From Rhodococcus sp. OK519 (GTDB lineage Bacteria > Actinomycetota > Actinomycetes > Mycobacteriales > Mycobacteriaceae), in assembly GCF_003051005.1 (NCBI RefSeq), contig NZ_QAOW01000009.1, forward strand, positions 62,001 to 126,000: a stretch of DNA of 64,000 bases, written 5' to 3'. The notes under the pieces were generated by a model. That model had not been told where the DNA came from and did no database searches. It worked only from the letters and a program-made list of their open reading frames with translations. This document shows, piece by piece, positions 50,960-59,868 of this stretch; position 1 is the first letter of the stretch, and each line of letters opens with the position of its first letter. The translations under genes were made by a program, and so were the position numbers.

Positions 50960-53017
50960 CTAACCGCCCGGGGTCGGCGACGGTGACGTACTGGTGTCCT
51001 CGGACGGCTTCGGCGCCGGCTCGTTCGACACGCACTTCACGATCGGCACCGGGTCGTAGCGGACGGTCCGGGTGTTGCGGGAGATCTCCGCGCCGGTGTT
51101 CGCGTCCGTGATGATCCGGGTGTCACTCGTGGTGAATCCCGGTGCGCCGCTGGACGGCACGCAGTGCGGGCCGGCCGGAAGCGTGATGGTGTTCGGCGAC
51201 GTCTGGTTCGTCCGGCCACCGGTGACCGATTCGACGTCGACGGTCTTGGTGCCCCAGATCCGCACCGTGATGTTGGAGTTGGTGCCGATCGTCTGGACCA
51301 TGACGCCCGTCTTCGACGGATTGCGGAACTTCAGGTCGATCGCACCCTCGAACACCGTCGCCTCGCGCGCCGCCGGATACCGCGAGATGTAGTAGCTGTG
51401 CTCGGTGTGGTCGATGTCTTCCATGCCCGCGAAGTACGAGGCGTTGTAGAGGGTGGTCGCGAGCTGGCTGATGCCACCACCGACCGCCTTGTCCGGGCGA
51501 CCGTTGTTGATGATGCCCGAGTCGACGTAGCCCTGCGCCGAGCCGCGGGGTCCGGTCTCGGCGTCGAACGAGAACGTCTCGCCCGGCTTGACGATGACAC
51601 CGTTGATCGCACTCGCCGCGAGGCGGATGTTCACGCCCGACGCGTATTCGAAGCCGCCGGTGGTGTACTCGCCGATCACCTCGCGGATCCCGAGCGCCTT
51701 CGCGCCGTCGGTGGTGAGCGCGGGTTCGGCCGGCTCGTACACCGCGGGGGTGGTGCGCGGACCCGGCGCCGTCAGCAGCGCGGGCAGCGGTTCGAGCGTC
51801 TTGGCCCACTGCACGAGCTCGCCGGTGACCGACGGCACCACGACGGGCGAGCCGCTGGACAGGCTGATGGACGCGTCCTTCGGCTTGGTCTCGGTGCTCG
51901 CGAGCTGCGGCGACAGGATCGCGGTGGCCGCCTCGACGTTGTACTGCGGCGACAGCCCGCCACCACCGTCGGGTGCGAAGCTCAGGACCTTGCCGACCTG
52001 GTCGCGCGGCAGCGTTGCCACCGCACCGTTCTTGCCGGTCACCTCGACGTCGGCGGACACCGCGGGGTTCGCGACGTCGCGCACGGCCGCGTCGACGCCG
52101 GCCTGTGTGACCGTGACGTCGACGGTCTCGACCGGCAGGTCGACGGTGGTGCCGTTCGCCCAGTCCGCGACGAAAGTGTCCTTCGCGGGCTCCACCTGCA
52201 GGTTCTGCCCGGGCAGCGGCGCGACGGGCACCACCGAGGTCCCCTCGAACACGATGTTGCCCTCACGCGGCGCGCGGTCGGACTGTTGCTGCACGCCGAC
52301 GATCGCGCCGGTCAGCGCGGCGTCGTCGACCGTGGAGACCACACCGATCTCCTGGTTGGTGAACAGCGACGCCAGACGAGTGAACGGGTTGATCGGCTGC
52401 TCGCCCGCACGGTCGACCGTCGCCGTCCAGTCGATGCCCACCCCGGCTTGCGCCGGAACGATCTCGCTGTCGGTGCTGCCGGCACGCACCGGGACCGGAC
52501 GATCCACGCGGGGGCCGAGCGCCGCGCGCAGCGTCGCCTCGGCAGTCTGCGGATCTTGCCCACCGATCTCGACGCCGGCGACGGTGACACCGCGGGGCAC
52601 CCGGTCGGCCGACACGACCCAGTCGACCGCGTATGCGATCACCGCGACGGCGACGACACCGCCCGCAGCCGCGACATACTTCACCCAACGCCGCCGACCG
52701 GGGGCTTCTGCAACCGGTTCAGCGGCCGGTTCCGGATCGGTCGGGGTGGCCGCGAACACCTCGGTCGGCGCATCCGCGGAATGGTCGGAAGCGGAATTGC
52801 CCGAGGGTTCGTCCGCCGGTTCGTCCGGGGAGGGCTCGCCCGAGGGTCCGGCCGCCGGTTCGTCCGGGGACGCGTCGTTCAGGGACGCGCCGTCCGCATC
52901 TTCGGCAGGGACCACCGGAAGGATCTCGGTGGGGTTGTCGTCGGGCCGGGGGCCGTCCACGCCGTCATCCCCGTCATGGACATCCCCGTCATGGACGCGG
53001 TCGCGCTCGTCACTCAT
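50960..53017 (-). CDS. VanW-family protein with N-terminal acidic repeats and one membrane helix
   Basis: 685 residues. The N-terminal 110 residues are acidic and contain repeats of DEPA and GEPSPDEP type. A membrane helix follows (YVAAAGGVVAVAVIAYAV). Outside lie two peptidoglycan-binding-like segments and the VanW domain with ASGVNIRLAASAINGVIVKPGETFSF and VGGGISQLATTLYNASYFAG. The C-terminal tail is Ser/Thr/Pro-rich. VanW proteins occur in envelope maintenance; the function is not defined. It is transcribed alone, convergent with the YhgE/Pip gene. Confidence 0.93.
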   Translation of the reverse strand: MSDERDRVHDGDVHDGDDGVDGPRPDDNPTEILPVVPAEDADGASLNDASPDEPAAGPSGEPSPDEPADEPSGNSASDHSADAPTEVFAATPTDPEPAAEPVAEAPGRRRWVKYVAAAGGVVAVAVIAYAVDWVVSADRVPRGVTVAGVEIGGQDPQTAEATLRAALGPRVDRPVPVRAGSTDSEIVPAQAGVGIDWTATVDRAGEQPINPFTRLASLFTNQEIGVVSTVDDAALTGAIVGVQQQSDRAPREGNIVFEGTSVVPVAPLPGQNLQVEPAKDTFVADWANGTTVDLPVETVDVTVTQAGVDAAVRDVANPAVSADVEVTGKNGAVATLPRDQVGKVLSFAPDGGGGLSPQYNVEAATAILSPQLASTETKPKDASISLSSGSPVVVPSVTGELVQWAKTLEPLPALLTAPGPRTTPAVYEPAEPALTTDGAKALGIREVIGEYTTGGFEYASGVNIRLAASAINGVIVKPGETFSFDAETGPRGSAQGYVDSGIINNGRPDKAVGGGISQLATTLYNASYFAGMEDIDHTEHSYYISRYPAAREATVFEGAIDLKFRNPSKTGVMVQTIGTNSNITVRIWGTKTVDVESVTGGRTNQTSPNTITLPAGPHCVPSSGAPGFTTSDTRIITDANTGAEISRNTRTVRYDPVPIVKCVSNEPAPKPSEDTSTSPSPTPGG

Positions 53018-53256
53018 GGAAAGGCCCCTCCTGCCGAATCGACACCGTGCTGGGCCGTCGCATTGCGTGTTCTCCCGTGAGGATAGTCGCGGTCACACAC
53101 ACGACTGTTCAAGAATCCCGCCAGACGGCGTCCGACGAATCATTCCACGCGGTCTGTCGCGACGCGAAACGCAGAGTGGCTCCGCGCCGTTGCCAGGTCG
53201 GGGGTCAGGCAACAACGCGGAGCCAACTGGATTATCGAGGCCGCCCCGGGAGCGTT

Positions 53257-53277
53257 ACAACCCGCTGTGCGGGTTGT
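53257..53277. terminator. Hairpin downstream of fadA2
   Basis: 9-bp perfect stem ACAACCCGC with GCGGGTTGT, 3-nt loop, 27 bp past the fadA2 stop. Confidence 0.62.
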
Positions 53278-53303
53278 TCGGTTTCCTGGACGAAGCCGCC
53301 GTG

Positions 53304-54653
53304 TCAGACCTCGACGATGGCCGTGACGCCCTGGCCACCGGCAGCGCAGATGGAGATCAGACCGCGACCCGAACCCTTCTCTGCCAGCATCTTCGCGAGC
53401 GAGGCGACGATCCGGCCGCCCGTGGCCGCGAACGGGTGCCCCGCCGCGAGCGACGATCCGTTGACGTTGAGCTTGGACCTGTCGATGCTGCCGAGGGCAC
53501 CGTCGAGGCCCAGGCGCTCCTTGCAGTATTCGTCCGACTCGAACGCCTGCAGCGTCGCGAGCACGACGGATGCGAATGCCTCATGGAACTCGTAGAAGTC
53601 GAAATCCTGCAGAGTGAGACCGTTGCGCTCGAGCAGTCGCGGGATTGCGTAGGTGGGCGCCATCAGCAGACCGTCGCCGCCGTGGATGTAGTCGACCGCC
53701 GCGGTCTCCGAATCCACCAGGTGCGCGAGCACCGGCAGATTGCGCTCGGCCGCCCACTCGTCGGTGGACAGCAGTACCGCGGACGCGCCGTCGGTGAGCG
53801 GGGTGGAGTTGCCGGCGGTCATGGTCGCGTCACCCAGCTTGGTGCCGAACACGGGCTTCAGCGTCGCCAGCTTGTCGACGTTCGAGTCGGGCCGCAGATT
53901 GTCGTCGCGGGTCAGGCCCAGGAACGGGGTGACCAGGTCGTCGAAGAAGCCCCGGTCGTATGCGGCGGCCATGTTCCGATGGCTCGCGGCGGCGAGTTCG
54001 TCCTGGGCCTCACGCCGGACGCCGAATTCCTTCGAGGTGATCGCGGCGTGATCGCCCATCGACAGGCCCGTGCGGGGCTCGCCGTTGCGCGGGATCTCGA
54101 TGCCGACCATCGACGGACGCAACTGGCCGACGAGCTTGACGCGATCCGCCGTCGAGCGGGCACGGTTCACCGACAGCAGGAACTCGCGCAGTTCGTTGTT
54201 GACGCCGATCGGAGCGTCCGACGTGGTGTCCACACCGCCGCCGACGCCCGCGTCGATCCGCCCGGCAGCGATGGCGTCGCCGACCGCGATGATCGACTGC
54301 AGACCGGTGCCGCACGCCTGCTGCAGGTCGTAGGCCGGGGTGTACGGGCTCAGGGCGCTGCCGAGAACACACTCGCGCATAAGGTTGAAGTCGCGGCTGT
54401 GCTTGAGTACCGCCCCGCCGACGACCATGCCGAGGCGCTCGTCCTGCAGACCGAAGCGACTGACCAGCCCGTCGAGCGTCGCCGTGAACATGTCCTGGTT
54501 GGACGCGTGGGCGTAAGCCCGGTCCGAGCGCGCGAACGGAATGCGGTTGCCGCCCACGATGGCGACGGGACGAAACTGCCGACCACCGGACTGCGGTGCG
54601 GATGCCGGCTTGGCGTTGCGGTTACGGGCTCTGCTGGTCACGTCGGTCTCCAT
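53304..54653 (-). CDS. fadA2: Acetyl-CoA C-acyltransferase (thiolase), FadA2 type
   Basis: 449 residues. The acyl-binding Cys is Cys114 in DLQQACGTGLQS. The second-site motifs are SSLAAGHPFAATGGR and the C-terminal ICAAGGQGVTAIVEV with the proton-donor Cys. It cleaves 3-ketoacyl-CoA with CoA or condenses acetyl-CoA. It is divergent from fabG4 across a 38-bp palindrome, so both are probably controlled together. ATG 54653 was preferred over a longer frame that would cover the palindrome. Confidence 0.94.
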   Translation of the reverse strand: METDVTSRARNRNAKPASAPQSGGRQFRPVAIVGGNRIPFARSDRAYAHASNQDMFTATLDGLVSRFGLQDERLGMVVGGAVLKHSRDFNLMRECVLGSALSPYTPAYDLQQACGTGLQSIIAVGDAIAAGRIDAGVGGGVDTTSDAPIGVNNELREFLLSVNRARSTADRVKLVGQLRPSMVGIEIPRNGEPRTGLSMGDHAAITSKEFGVRREAQDELAAASHRNMAAAYDRGFFDDLVTPFLGLTRDDNLRPDSNVDKLATLKPVFGTKLGDATMTAGNSTPLTDGASAVLLSTDEWAAERNLPVLAHLVDSETAAVDYIHGGDGLLMAPTYAIPRLLERNGLTLQDFDFYEFHEAFASVVLATLQAFESDEYCKERLGLDGALGSIDRSKLNVNGSSLAAGHPFAATGGRIVASLAKMLAEKGSGRGLISICAAGGQGVTAIVEV

Positions 54654-54714
54654 GTAGCTGGGGGATCTGCTCGAGATCCGCATGGTCGATCCGCCTCGGC
54701 GGGGGTTCCTACAC

Positions 54715-54752
54715 TCGACATTGAACTTACTCCAGAGTAAGTTCAATGTCGA
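54715..54752. promoter_or_regulatory. 38-bp palindrome between fadA2 and fabG4
   Basis: Two perfect 18-bp arms around CA. The centre reads CTTACTCCAGAGTAAG. It lies 62 bp from fadA2 and 50 bp from fabG4. The core resembles sites at 59816 (tetR) and 44853 (fadE5). Confidence 0.82.
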
Positions 54753-54801
54753 CACCGCACCCGGATGCACGGGTGCCCGATTGCGACAAAGAAGGTGGAC
54801 C

Positions 54802-56148
54802 GTGGCAGCCAGCAAGGGCGCTCCCGACCTCTACTCACAGTTCCTCTCGTCCGCGCCGGGCGCGTTCATCGCCAAGCAGGCCGGGTTGCCGCAGCCGGAG
54901 AAGCTGCGCCGCTACAAGGCCGGCGAGCCCGCGCTGGCCGGTCCGGTCCTCATCGGCGGCAAGGGCCGCCTCGCGGAGCCGATCCGGGAACTACTGTCGG
55001 ACTACCCCGCCGCGCAGCCGCACGACGACCGCTACGGCGCGCTGGTGTTCGACGCGACCGGCATCGGCCAGGTCACCGAGCTGGTCCAGCTGTTCGAGTT
55101 CTTCCAGCCCGTCATCCGCAACCTCGCGCCGTCCGCCCGTGTCGTCGTGCTCGGCACCACCCCCGAGCTGACCTCGGGCGTCGACGAACAGATCGCCCAG
55201 CGCGCCCTCGAGGGCTTCACCCGCAGCGTCGGCAAGGAGGTCAAGCGCGGCGCGACCGCCCAGCTGGTCTACGTCTCCCCCGACGCCGCACCCGGCCTGT
55301 CGGGCCTCGAGTCGACCCTGCGCTTCCTGCTGTCGGCCAAGTCCGCGTTCGTCGACGGCCAGGTCATCCGCGTCGGCGCCGAGGATTCCGTCGCCCCCGC
55401 CAGCTGGGACCGCCCGCTCGAGGGCAAAGTCGCCGTCGTGACCGGCGCCGCCCGCGGCATCGGCGCCACCATCGCCGAGGTGCTCTCCCGCGACGGCGCC
55501 CACGTCGTGTGCGCCGACATCCCGGCCGCCGGTCAGGCGCTGTCCGACACCGCCAACAAGGTCGGCGGCACGTCCCTCGCCCTCGACGTCACGGCCCCTG
55601 ACGCGGCCGACAAGCTCGCCGAACATCTCACGGAGCGGCACGGCGGCGTCGACATCATCGTCCACAACGCCGGCATCACCCGCGACAAGACGCTCGCCAA
55701 CATGGACGAGTCCCGCTGGAACAGCGTCCTCGGCGTCAACCTCCTTGCCCCGCAGAAGATCACCGACGCACTGGTCGCCAAGGGCGTGCTGCGCGAGGGT
55801 GGCCGCGTGGTCGACGTGTCGTCCATCGCCGGCATCGCCGGCAACCGCGGCCAGACCAACTACGGCACCTCGAAGGCCGGCGTCATCGGCCTGGTCCAGG
55901 CAACCGCGCCGGTGCTGGCGGAGAAGAAGATCACCATCAACGCGGTGGCGCCGGGCTTCATCGAGACCGCGATGACCGCGGCCATCCCGTTCGCGACCCG
56001 CGAGGCCGGACGCCGCATGAGCTCGCTCCTGCAGGGCGGTCAGACGGTCGACGTCGCCGAACTCGTGTCGTACTTCGCGAGCCCCGCATCCAACGCCGTC
56101 ACCGGCCAGGTCGTCCGGGTGTGCGGTCAGTCCCTGCTGGGCGCGTGA
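54802..56148 (+). CDS. fabG4: 3-oxoacyl-ACP/CoA reductase, FabG4 type (high-molecular-weight FabG)
   Basis: 448 residues, the length of the unusual two-domain FabG4 of mycobacteria. The N-terminal 205 residues are a flavodoxin-like domain ([20 protein letters not shown]). The C-terminal short-chain-dehydrogenase domain has TGAARGIGA (214-222), the catalytic Ser340/341 and YxxxK (Tyr354, Lys358). FabG4 reduces 3-ketoacyl-CoA with NADH. GTG 54802 follows GAAGGTGG. The stop overlaps the next start (TGATG). Confidence 0.96.
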   Translation: MAASKGAPDLYSQFLSSAPGAFIAKQAGLPQPEKLRRYKAGEPALAGPVLIGGKGRLAEPIRELLSDYPAAQPHDDRYGALVFDATGIGQVTELVQLFEFFQPVIRNLAPSARVVVLGTTPELTSGVDEQIAQRALEGFTRSVGKEVKRGATAQLVYVSPDAAPGLSGLESTLRFLLSAKSAFVDGQVIRVGAEDSVAPASWDRPLEGKVAVVTGAARGIGATIAEVLSRDGAHVVCADIPAAGQALSDTANKVGGTSLALDVTAPDAADKLAEHLTERHGGVDIIVHNAGITRDKTLANMDESRWNSVLGVNLLAPQKITDALVAKGVLREGGRVVDVSSIAGIAGNRGQTNYGTSKAGVIGLVQATAPVLAEKKITINAVAPGFIETAMTAAIPFATREAGRRMSSLLQGGQTVDVAELVSYFASPASNAVTGQVVRVCGQSLLGA

Positions 56149-57020
56149 TGGCCGGCGGCAAGGGCACTCTCGTGCAGCTGCGCGAGCAGCCCGGAACCCT
56201 CGACAACTACGCGCGTGCCGCGCTCGGCGCACTGCCGTTCGCGAAGCCGTCCGGCCGTAGGAGCCTGCCGAGGGAGACGCTGGCCCTGTCCGGCCTGCGC
56301 GTCGACCACGACAACCTGGCGGCATACGCGAAGGTGTGCGGACTGCGATTCGGCGACACCCTGCCGATCACGTATCCGTTCACACTCGTGTTCCCGACCG
56401 TGATGCGCCTGCTGACCTCGCGCGAGTTCCCCTTCCCGGCAATCGGTTCCGTACACACGGACAACGTGATCGAGCAGCTGCGAGCGATCTCGGTGAGCGA
56501 ACCGCTCGATCTGAAGGTCCACGCCGAGAACCTGCGGCCCCACGCGAAGGGCACACAGGTCGACCTCGTCAGCGAGGTATCGGTGGGCCGGGAACTCGTG
56601 TGGCGTCAGGTCAGCACGTTCCTCAAGATGCACCCCACCGGCGCGCCGAAGGAACCGAAGACCGAACGCACGGACGAGGTCCCGCCCCCGCCCACCCGCA
56701 CCCTGCGGGTGGATCAGAAGATCATCGGCCGGTACGCGGCGGTGTCGGGTGACCGCAACCCGATCCACGTTTCCTCGCTGGGTGCCAAGGCATTCGGCTT
56801 CCCGGGCACGATCGCGCACGGCATGTGGAGCGCCGCGGCGGCACTGCAACCCCTCGAGGGGCGGATACCCGACGCGGTCACCTACAGCGTCCGCTTCGGC
56901 AAGCCGATCGTGCTGCCGGCCACCGTGAACCTGTATGCCGACCGAACCGCGGACGGCTGGGATCTGTCACTCAAGAACCCCAAGAAGGGGTACCCGCACC
57001 TGAGCGCGACCCTGCGCTGA
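56148..57020 (+). CDS. htdX: MaoC-like (3R)-hydroxyacyl-CoA dehydratase, HtdX type
   Basis: 290 residues with a double hot-dog arrangement. The first half carries the non-catalytic domain, the second the catalytic block SGDRNPIHVSSLGAKAFGF followed by GTIAHGMW. It dehydrates 3-hydroxyacyl-CoA. In M. tuberculosis htdX-fabG4-fadA2-fadE5 form the same set. It is translationally coupled to fabG4. A terminator hairpin follows. Confidence 0.93.
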   Translation: MAGGKGTLVQLREQPGTLDNYARAALGALPFAKPSGRRSLPRETLALSGLRVDHDNLAAYAKVCGLRFGDTLPITYPFTLVFPTVMRLLTSREFPFPAIGSVHTDNVIEQLRAISVSEPLDLKVHAENLRPHAKGTQVDLVSEVSVGRELVWRQVSTFLKMHPTGAPKEPKTERTDEVPPPPTRTLRVDQKIIGRYAAVSGDRNPIHVSSLGAKAFGFPGTIAHGMWSAAAALQPLEGRIPDAVTYSVRFGKPIVLPATVNLYADRTADGWDLSLKNPKKGYPHLSATLR

Positions 57021-57027
57021 CGAACCG

Positions 57028-57065
57028 CGACGCCCGGGCACCCTGAAAAGGGAGCCCGGGCGTCG
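57028..57065. terminator. Nested hairpin after htdX
   Basis: 11-bp outer stem CGACGCCCGGG with CCCGGGCGTCG plus an inner CCCT/AGGG pair region. It serves the convergent htdX and MerR genes. Confidence 0.8.
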
Positions 57066-57067
57066 TC

Positions 57068-57107
57068 GTCGGTGCTCGTCGGTGCTCGTCGGTGCTCGTC
57101 GGTGCTA
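57068..57107 (+). repeat. Four tandem copies of a 10-bp unit
   Basis: GTCGGTGCTC repeated from 57068; the last copy ends CTA, which is the stop codon of the MerR gene on the minus strand. Confidence 0.86.
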
Positions 57108-57422
57108 CTGCCCGAGTTCGGTTCGCAGCCGCTCGTTCTCGACGGAGAGTTCGGCGTTGGACGCCTCGAGATCGAGGATCTGCCGGATACCGGTGAGATT
57201 GACGCCCGCCTCGACCAGGTCCGACACCCGCGCCAGACGATAGATGTCGTCCTCGCTGTAGCGCCGCGTGCCACCGCCCGTGCGCGACGGGTGGATCAGG
57301 CCGCGCCGCTCGTACAGTCGCAGAGTCTGCGGACCGATCCCGGTCAATTCCGAGGTGACCGAAATTCCGTAGACTCCGCGGGTAGAGCGGGGCGGAGACT
57401 GTTGCGTCATCGTGGCCTTCAT
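57105..57422 (-). CDS. MerR-family regulator, HspR-like
   Basis: 105 residues. The winged helix reads YGISVTSELTGIGPQTLRLYERRGLIHPSRTGGGTRRYS and continues DIYRLARVSDLVEAGVNLTGIRQIL. The C-terminal helix (ASNAELSVENERLRTELG) is a short coiled coil. It resembles HspR, the repressor of dnaK genes, but no chaperone gene is nearby. The stop codon lies within a 10-bp tandem repeat. ATG 57410 is an alternative start. Confidence 0.9.
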   Translation of the reverse strand: MKATMTQQSPPRSTRGVYGISVTSELTGIGPQTLRLYERRGLIHPSRTGGGTRRYSEDDIYRLARVSDLVEAGVNLTGIRQILDLEASNAELSVENERLRTELGQ

Positions 57423-57617
57423 ATCGCGTCGAGTTCGGTCGCGGGGAATCGCGTGCGCGGTCAGTCCACCCGACCCCGTTCAGACGATCAGGGTCTTGTC
57501 TGCGCACCGTCCGCGAGCTTGTGCTGACGACTCACCGTAACACCGAGCCCGCATCGAATGTGCGGCGGCAGACGAAGATTCTTTGTGCCCCGGCTCACGC
57601 GGAACCGGCGGGGAGGA

Positions 57618-57992
57618 TCACACGTCGCCGGGGGCGCTCAGCTCACCCAACTCCATGTCCGCCTCGATCCGGTTACCGGTGCGCCCGAGCTCCGCGATTG
57701 CCTGATCGAACGCATCCGCCAGCCACTGATGCTCGGCCGCGACGAGTTCCTCCGCACCGCCGTCGGGCACTGCCTGGAAGAAGCGAACCGTCCAGCGTTC
57801 CACGGAGGCCTGGTCACCCGACAGCCCCTCGACCTCATGATTCGTCGCCAGCAGGAAGCGGTTGTACTCGAAATCCACGCGAATCGCGTAGCCGGCGCCG
57901 GTGTTGACCACGTTCGCGGGCCGGTGCGTCGCCGCAGCGAGCGCCGTGAGCGCATCTGCGTAGTGATCGGCGTATTCGCGAGTACGTGGCAC
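57618..57992 (-). CDS. Hypothetical protein, 124 aa
   Basis: The sequence VPRTREYADHYADALTALAA, then VDFEYNRFLLATNHEVEGLSG and WLADAFDQAIAELG. It is soluble with no recognised motif. GTG 57992 has GAGGTGA 5 nt upstream. Codon use is normal for the window, which supports reality. Its neighbour 57105 is on the same strand 200 bp downstream. Confidence 0.75.
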   Translation of the reverse strand: MPRTREYADHYADALTALAAATHRPANVVNTGAGYAIRVDFEYNRFLLATNHEVEGLSGDQASVERWTVRFFQAVPDGGAEELVAAEHQWLADAFDQAIAELGRTGNRIEADMELGELSAPGDV

Positions 57993-58418
57993 TGAGTCAC
58001 CTCTGTCTGGAAGGCCGTCGCAAGTGATGCGGCGGCGGAGACGACGATTCGCGACCGGCAAGCCCGCACGATCACGTCTCTGCAACGAACGTTACCCGGC
58101 CACCGGCCCATCACGGCGCGCTAGCAGCGACATATGCCGCCGATCCGACACGCGCGAACAATCCCCTCCCACCTGCACGGAAGATCCAATCCACGGCACA
58201 GTTCAATTAATCTGTTTTGACGGACACAGATTTTGTTGTACGGTTCAGAAGTCAAAGCTTCCAGATGCAAGCGAAGAAGAGTGAGACGGAGATGTCAGAC
58301 CAGGCCGCGCCCGCGGCCGACGGATGCACTCCAACCACCGGTCTTCCGAACCTGGTCGGCAAGCCGAGAGGCCCTGCCGGCGCCGGGTGGGCCGTATCAG
58401 AAGAAAGGATGACTACAC
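57993..58418. promoter_or_regulatory. Promoter and long leader of the whiB3-like gene
   Basis: A promoter is visible: TTGACG at 58217-58222, 16-bp spacer, TACGGT at 58239-58244, in an AT-rich patch. The transcript would start near 58251, giving about 360 nt of leader before whiB. A short frame from ATG 58292 (after GACGGAG) overlaps the small gene at 58419 and ends ATGA with whiB; its Arg-rich sequence looks like a shadow. Confidence 0.6.
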
Positions 58419-58559
58419 GTGAGTGCATACCGCTCGGCTGCCGCAGGCCGCGCCTCGGCGACCTGGTCGCTCAGCACCGAGGAACTCAAGCGTCGACTCG
58501 ACAACATGTTCGCGGACGTCCCCCACACGGGCGAGACACCCGAACTCAGCGCTGCCTGA
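58419..58559 (+). CDS. Small protein upstream of whiB3-like gene, 46 aa
   Basis: GTG 58419 after AGAAAGGA. The sequence contains a plausible helix (LSTEELKRRLDNMFADV). No family recognised. It lies 52 bp before the whiB start and may be co-transcribed. Confidence 0.45.
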   Translation: MSAYRSAAAGRASATWSLSTEELKRRLDNMFADVPHTGETPELSAA

Positions 58560-58611
58560 CGGCGCCCGCTACGCGATCGACCATCCACGAACTTTTCACG
58601 AGGAGCACTCG

Positions 58612-58911
58612 ATGACCGGACTCAGCCCCAACCTCGCGCCCCTGGCGGATACCTGGGAATGGCAGCAGAACGGCAGCTGCCAGGGCATGAACGAATCGAT
58701 CTTCTTCCCCCCGACCGGCGAGCGCGGCAACGCACGCATGATGCGTGAGCGGCGCGCCAAGGCGATCTGCGCGACCTGCCCGGTCGTGAAGGCCTGCCTC
58801 GAGCACTCTCTCGCCCTGCCGGAACCGTTCGGCGTCTGGGGTGGCATGGGCGAATCCGAGCGGGCAATCGCCCTGCGCGGGCGCCGCGTCCGGCAACGCC
58901 CCGCGGCCTGA
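58612..58911 (+). CDS. whiB3: WhiB-family iron-sulfur regulator, WhiB3-like
   Basis: 99 residues. Four cysteines at 23, 53, 56 and 62 (SCQGMN, then CATCPVVKAC) would bind the [4Fe-4S] cluster, and GVWGG (74-78) is the family turn that contacts sigma factor. LADTWEWQQNGSCQGM and FFPPTGERGNARMMRERRAK closely follow mycobacterial WhiB3, a redox-sensing regulator of lipid metabolism. The C-terminus is Arg-rich for DNA binding. ATG 58612 follows ACGAGGAG. The gene symbol is by resemblance. Confidence 0.92.
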   Translation: MTGLSPNLAPLADTWEWQQNGSCQGMNESIFFPPTGERGNARMMRERRAKAICATCPVVKACLEHSLALPEPFGVWGGMGESERAIALRGRRVRQRPAA

Positions 58912-58974
58912 CGACGCACCGACCTCTCCCCTACCGAAAGATCCAACCCCTACCGAAAGCGCAAGGTCCACAAC

Positions 58975-59130
58975 ATGATTACTCTCGGCATCATCCTGCT
59001 CGTCATCGGTCTGCTCATCAAGATCCCGATCCTGTGGACCCTGGGCGTCATCGCACTGGTCGTCGGCGCGATCCTGCTCATCCTCGGTGCCGCGGGCCGC
59101 GCGGTCGGTGGCCGCAAACACTGGTACTGA
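58975..59130 (+). CDS. DUF6131 family small membrane protein, 51 aa
   Basis: MITLGIILLVIGLLIKIPIL, then LWTLGVIALVVGAILLILGA and a tail ending GGRKHWY. Two membrane helices joined by a short turn. The pattern matches the DUF6131 family of actinobacterial membrane peptides. Upstream, CTACCGAAAG is repeated twice. Confidence 0.76.
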   Translation: MITLGIILLVIGLLIKIPILWTLGVIALVVGAILLILGAAGRAVGGRKHWY

Positions 59131-59139
59131 TCGAGAATG

Positions 59140-59175
59140 CGAGTGGCCCCGGGCATCGATGCCCGGGGCCACTCG
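59140..59175. terminator. Perfect 17-bp palindromic terminator
   Basis: Two 17-nt arms starting CGAGTGGCCCCGGGCAT around CG, between convergent genes. Confidence 0.92.
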
Positions 59176-59190
59176 TACATTCGGCCGCTA

Positions 59191-59784
59191 CTACTTCTTC
59201 TTGCCCGCCAGACCCCGCCATGCGAGATTCTCGAGCAGATCGACGGCGTCGCCGACCGCGATCTCGCCGCCCGCCACCCGGTCGGCGACAGCCTCACCGG
59301 CGCCGACCAGCGCGACGGCCATGATAGAGAAGTCCGTCCCCTCATCGGGGTCCTTGGTGCTCGACTCGAGCAACTTGGCGGTGAGCTCGATCAACCGGTC
59401 CCGGCTACTGCCCACCTGGGACGCAAAAGTCTGCTGACCGATCGCCTGCCGGTACAGCACCATCCACGAGCGACGATTGGCGTCGACGAACCCGAGGAAA
59501 CCGGTGAGCGCGGCGCGCAACTGCTCCCGCGGCGGCAGCGTGGGATCCCCGGCCGGCGAGATGGCCTCGACGAACCGCACGCCCTCGCGGTGGATGCACG
59601 CGGCGAACAACTCGTCCTTGGAGCCGTAGTAGAGGTACAACATCGGCTTCGAGATGCTCGCCTTGGCGGCGATCGCGTCCATCGACGCGTCGTGGAAGCC
59701 GTTGTCGGAGAAGACCTCGATGGCGGCGTCGAGCATCTGCTGCTCGCGCACAGCCCTGGGCAGCCGCTTGGTGCCTCCAGCCAT
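59191..59784 (-). CDS. TetR-family regulator, Rv0238-like
   Basis: 197 residues. The start MAGGTKRLPRAVREQQMLDA and the helix-turn-helix ASISKPMLYLYYGSKDELF follow M. tuberculosis Rv0238, which also lies between lpqI and htdX. The C-terminal ligand domain is typical. ATG 59784 was chosen over two upstream starts (GTG 59799 and ATG 59787) because it matches that start and follows GGAGGA. The half-sites upstream match those at fadA2/fabG4 and fadE5, which suggests that it represses them and itself; the ligand could be an acyl-CoA (inference). Confidence 0.92.
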   Translation of the reverse strand: MAGGTKRLPRAVREQQMLDAAIEVFSDNGFHDASMDAIAAKASISKPMLYLYYGSKDELFAACIHREGVRFVEAISPAGDPTLPPREQLRAALTGFLGFVDANRRSWMVLYRQAIGQQTFASQVGSSRDRLIELTAKLLESSTKDPDEGTDFSIMAVALVGAGEAVADRVAGGEIAVGDAVDLLENLAWRGLAGKKK

Positions 59785-59801
59785 CATTCCTCCAACCACA
59801 G

Positions 59802-59832
59802 GTAAGAGATGCCATCTTACTCTACGGTAAGA
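59802..59832. promoter_or_regulatory. Candidate autoregulatory operator of the TetR gene
   Basis: Half-sites GTAAGA (59802), TCTTAC (59815) and GTAAGA (59827) in alternating direction. The core CTTACTCTACGGTAAG equals the fadA2/fabG4 core at 13 of 16 positions. Confidence 0.66.
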
Positions 59833-59868
59833 AGATCAACGGTCATTCCATTGTGACCCAGGTGATCC

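Noticed and set aside
51588-54740. Plus-strand open frame of 1050 codons
   Set aside because: It is antisense to the VanW and fadA2 genes and crosses their intergenic region; no domain is recognisable.
54991-56325. Minus-strand open frame of 444 codons
   Set aside because: Antisense to fabG4 and htdX, with shadow composition.
57068-57107. Possible CRISPR array
   Set aside because: The 10-bp units are directly adjacent with no spacers, so it is a simple tandem repeat.
58292-58615. 107-codon frame ending ATGA with whiB
   Set aside because: The overlap is tempting, but the sequence beyond codon 45 is an Arg-rich shadow of the small gene at 58419.
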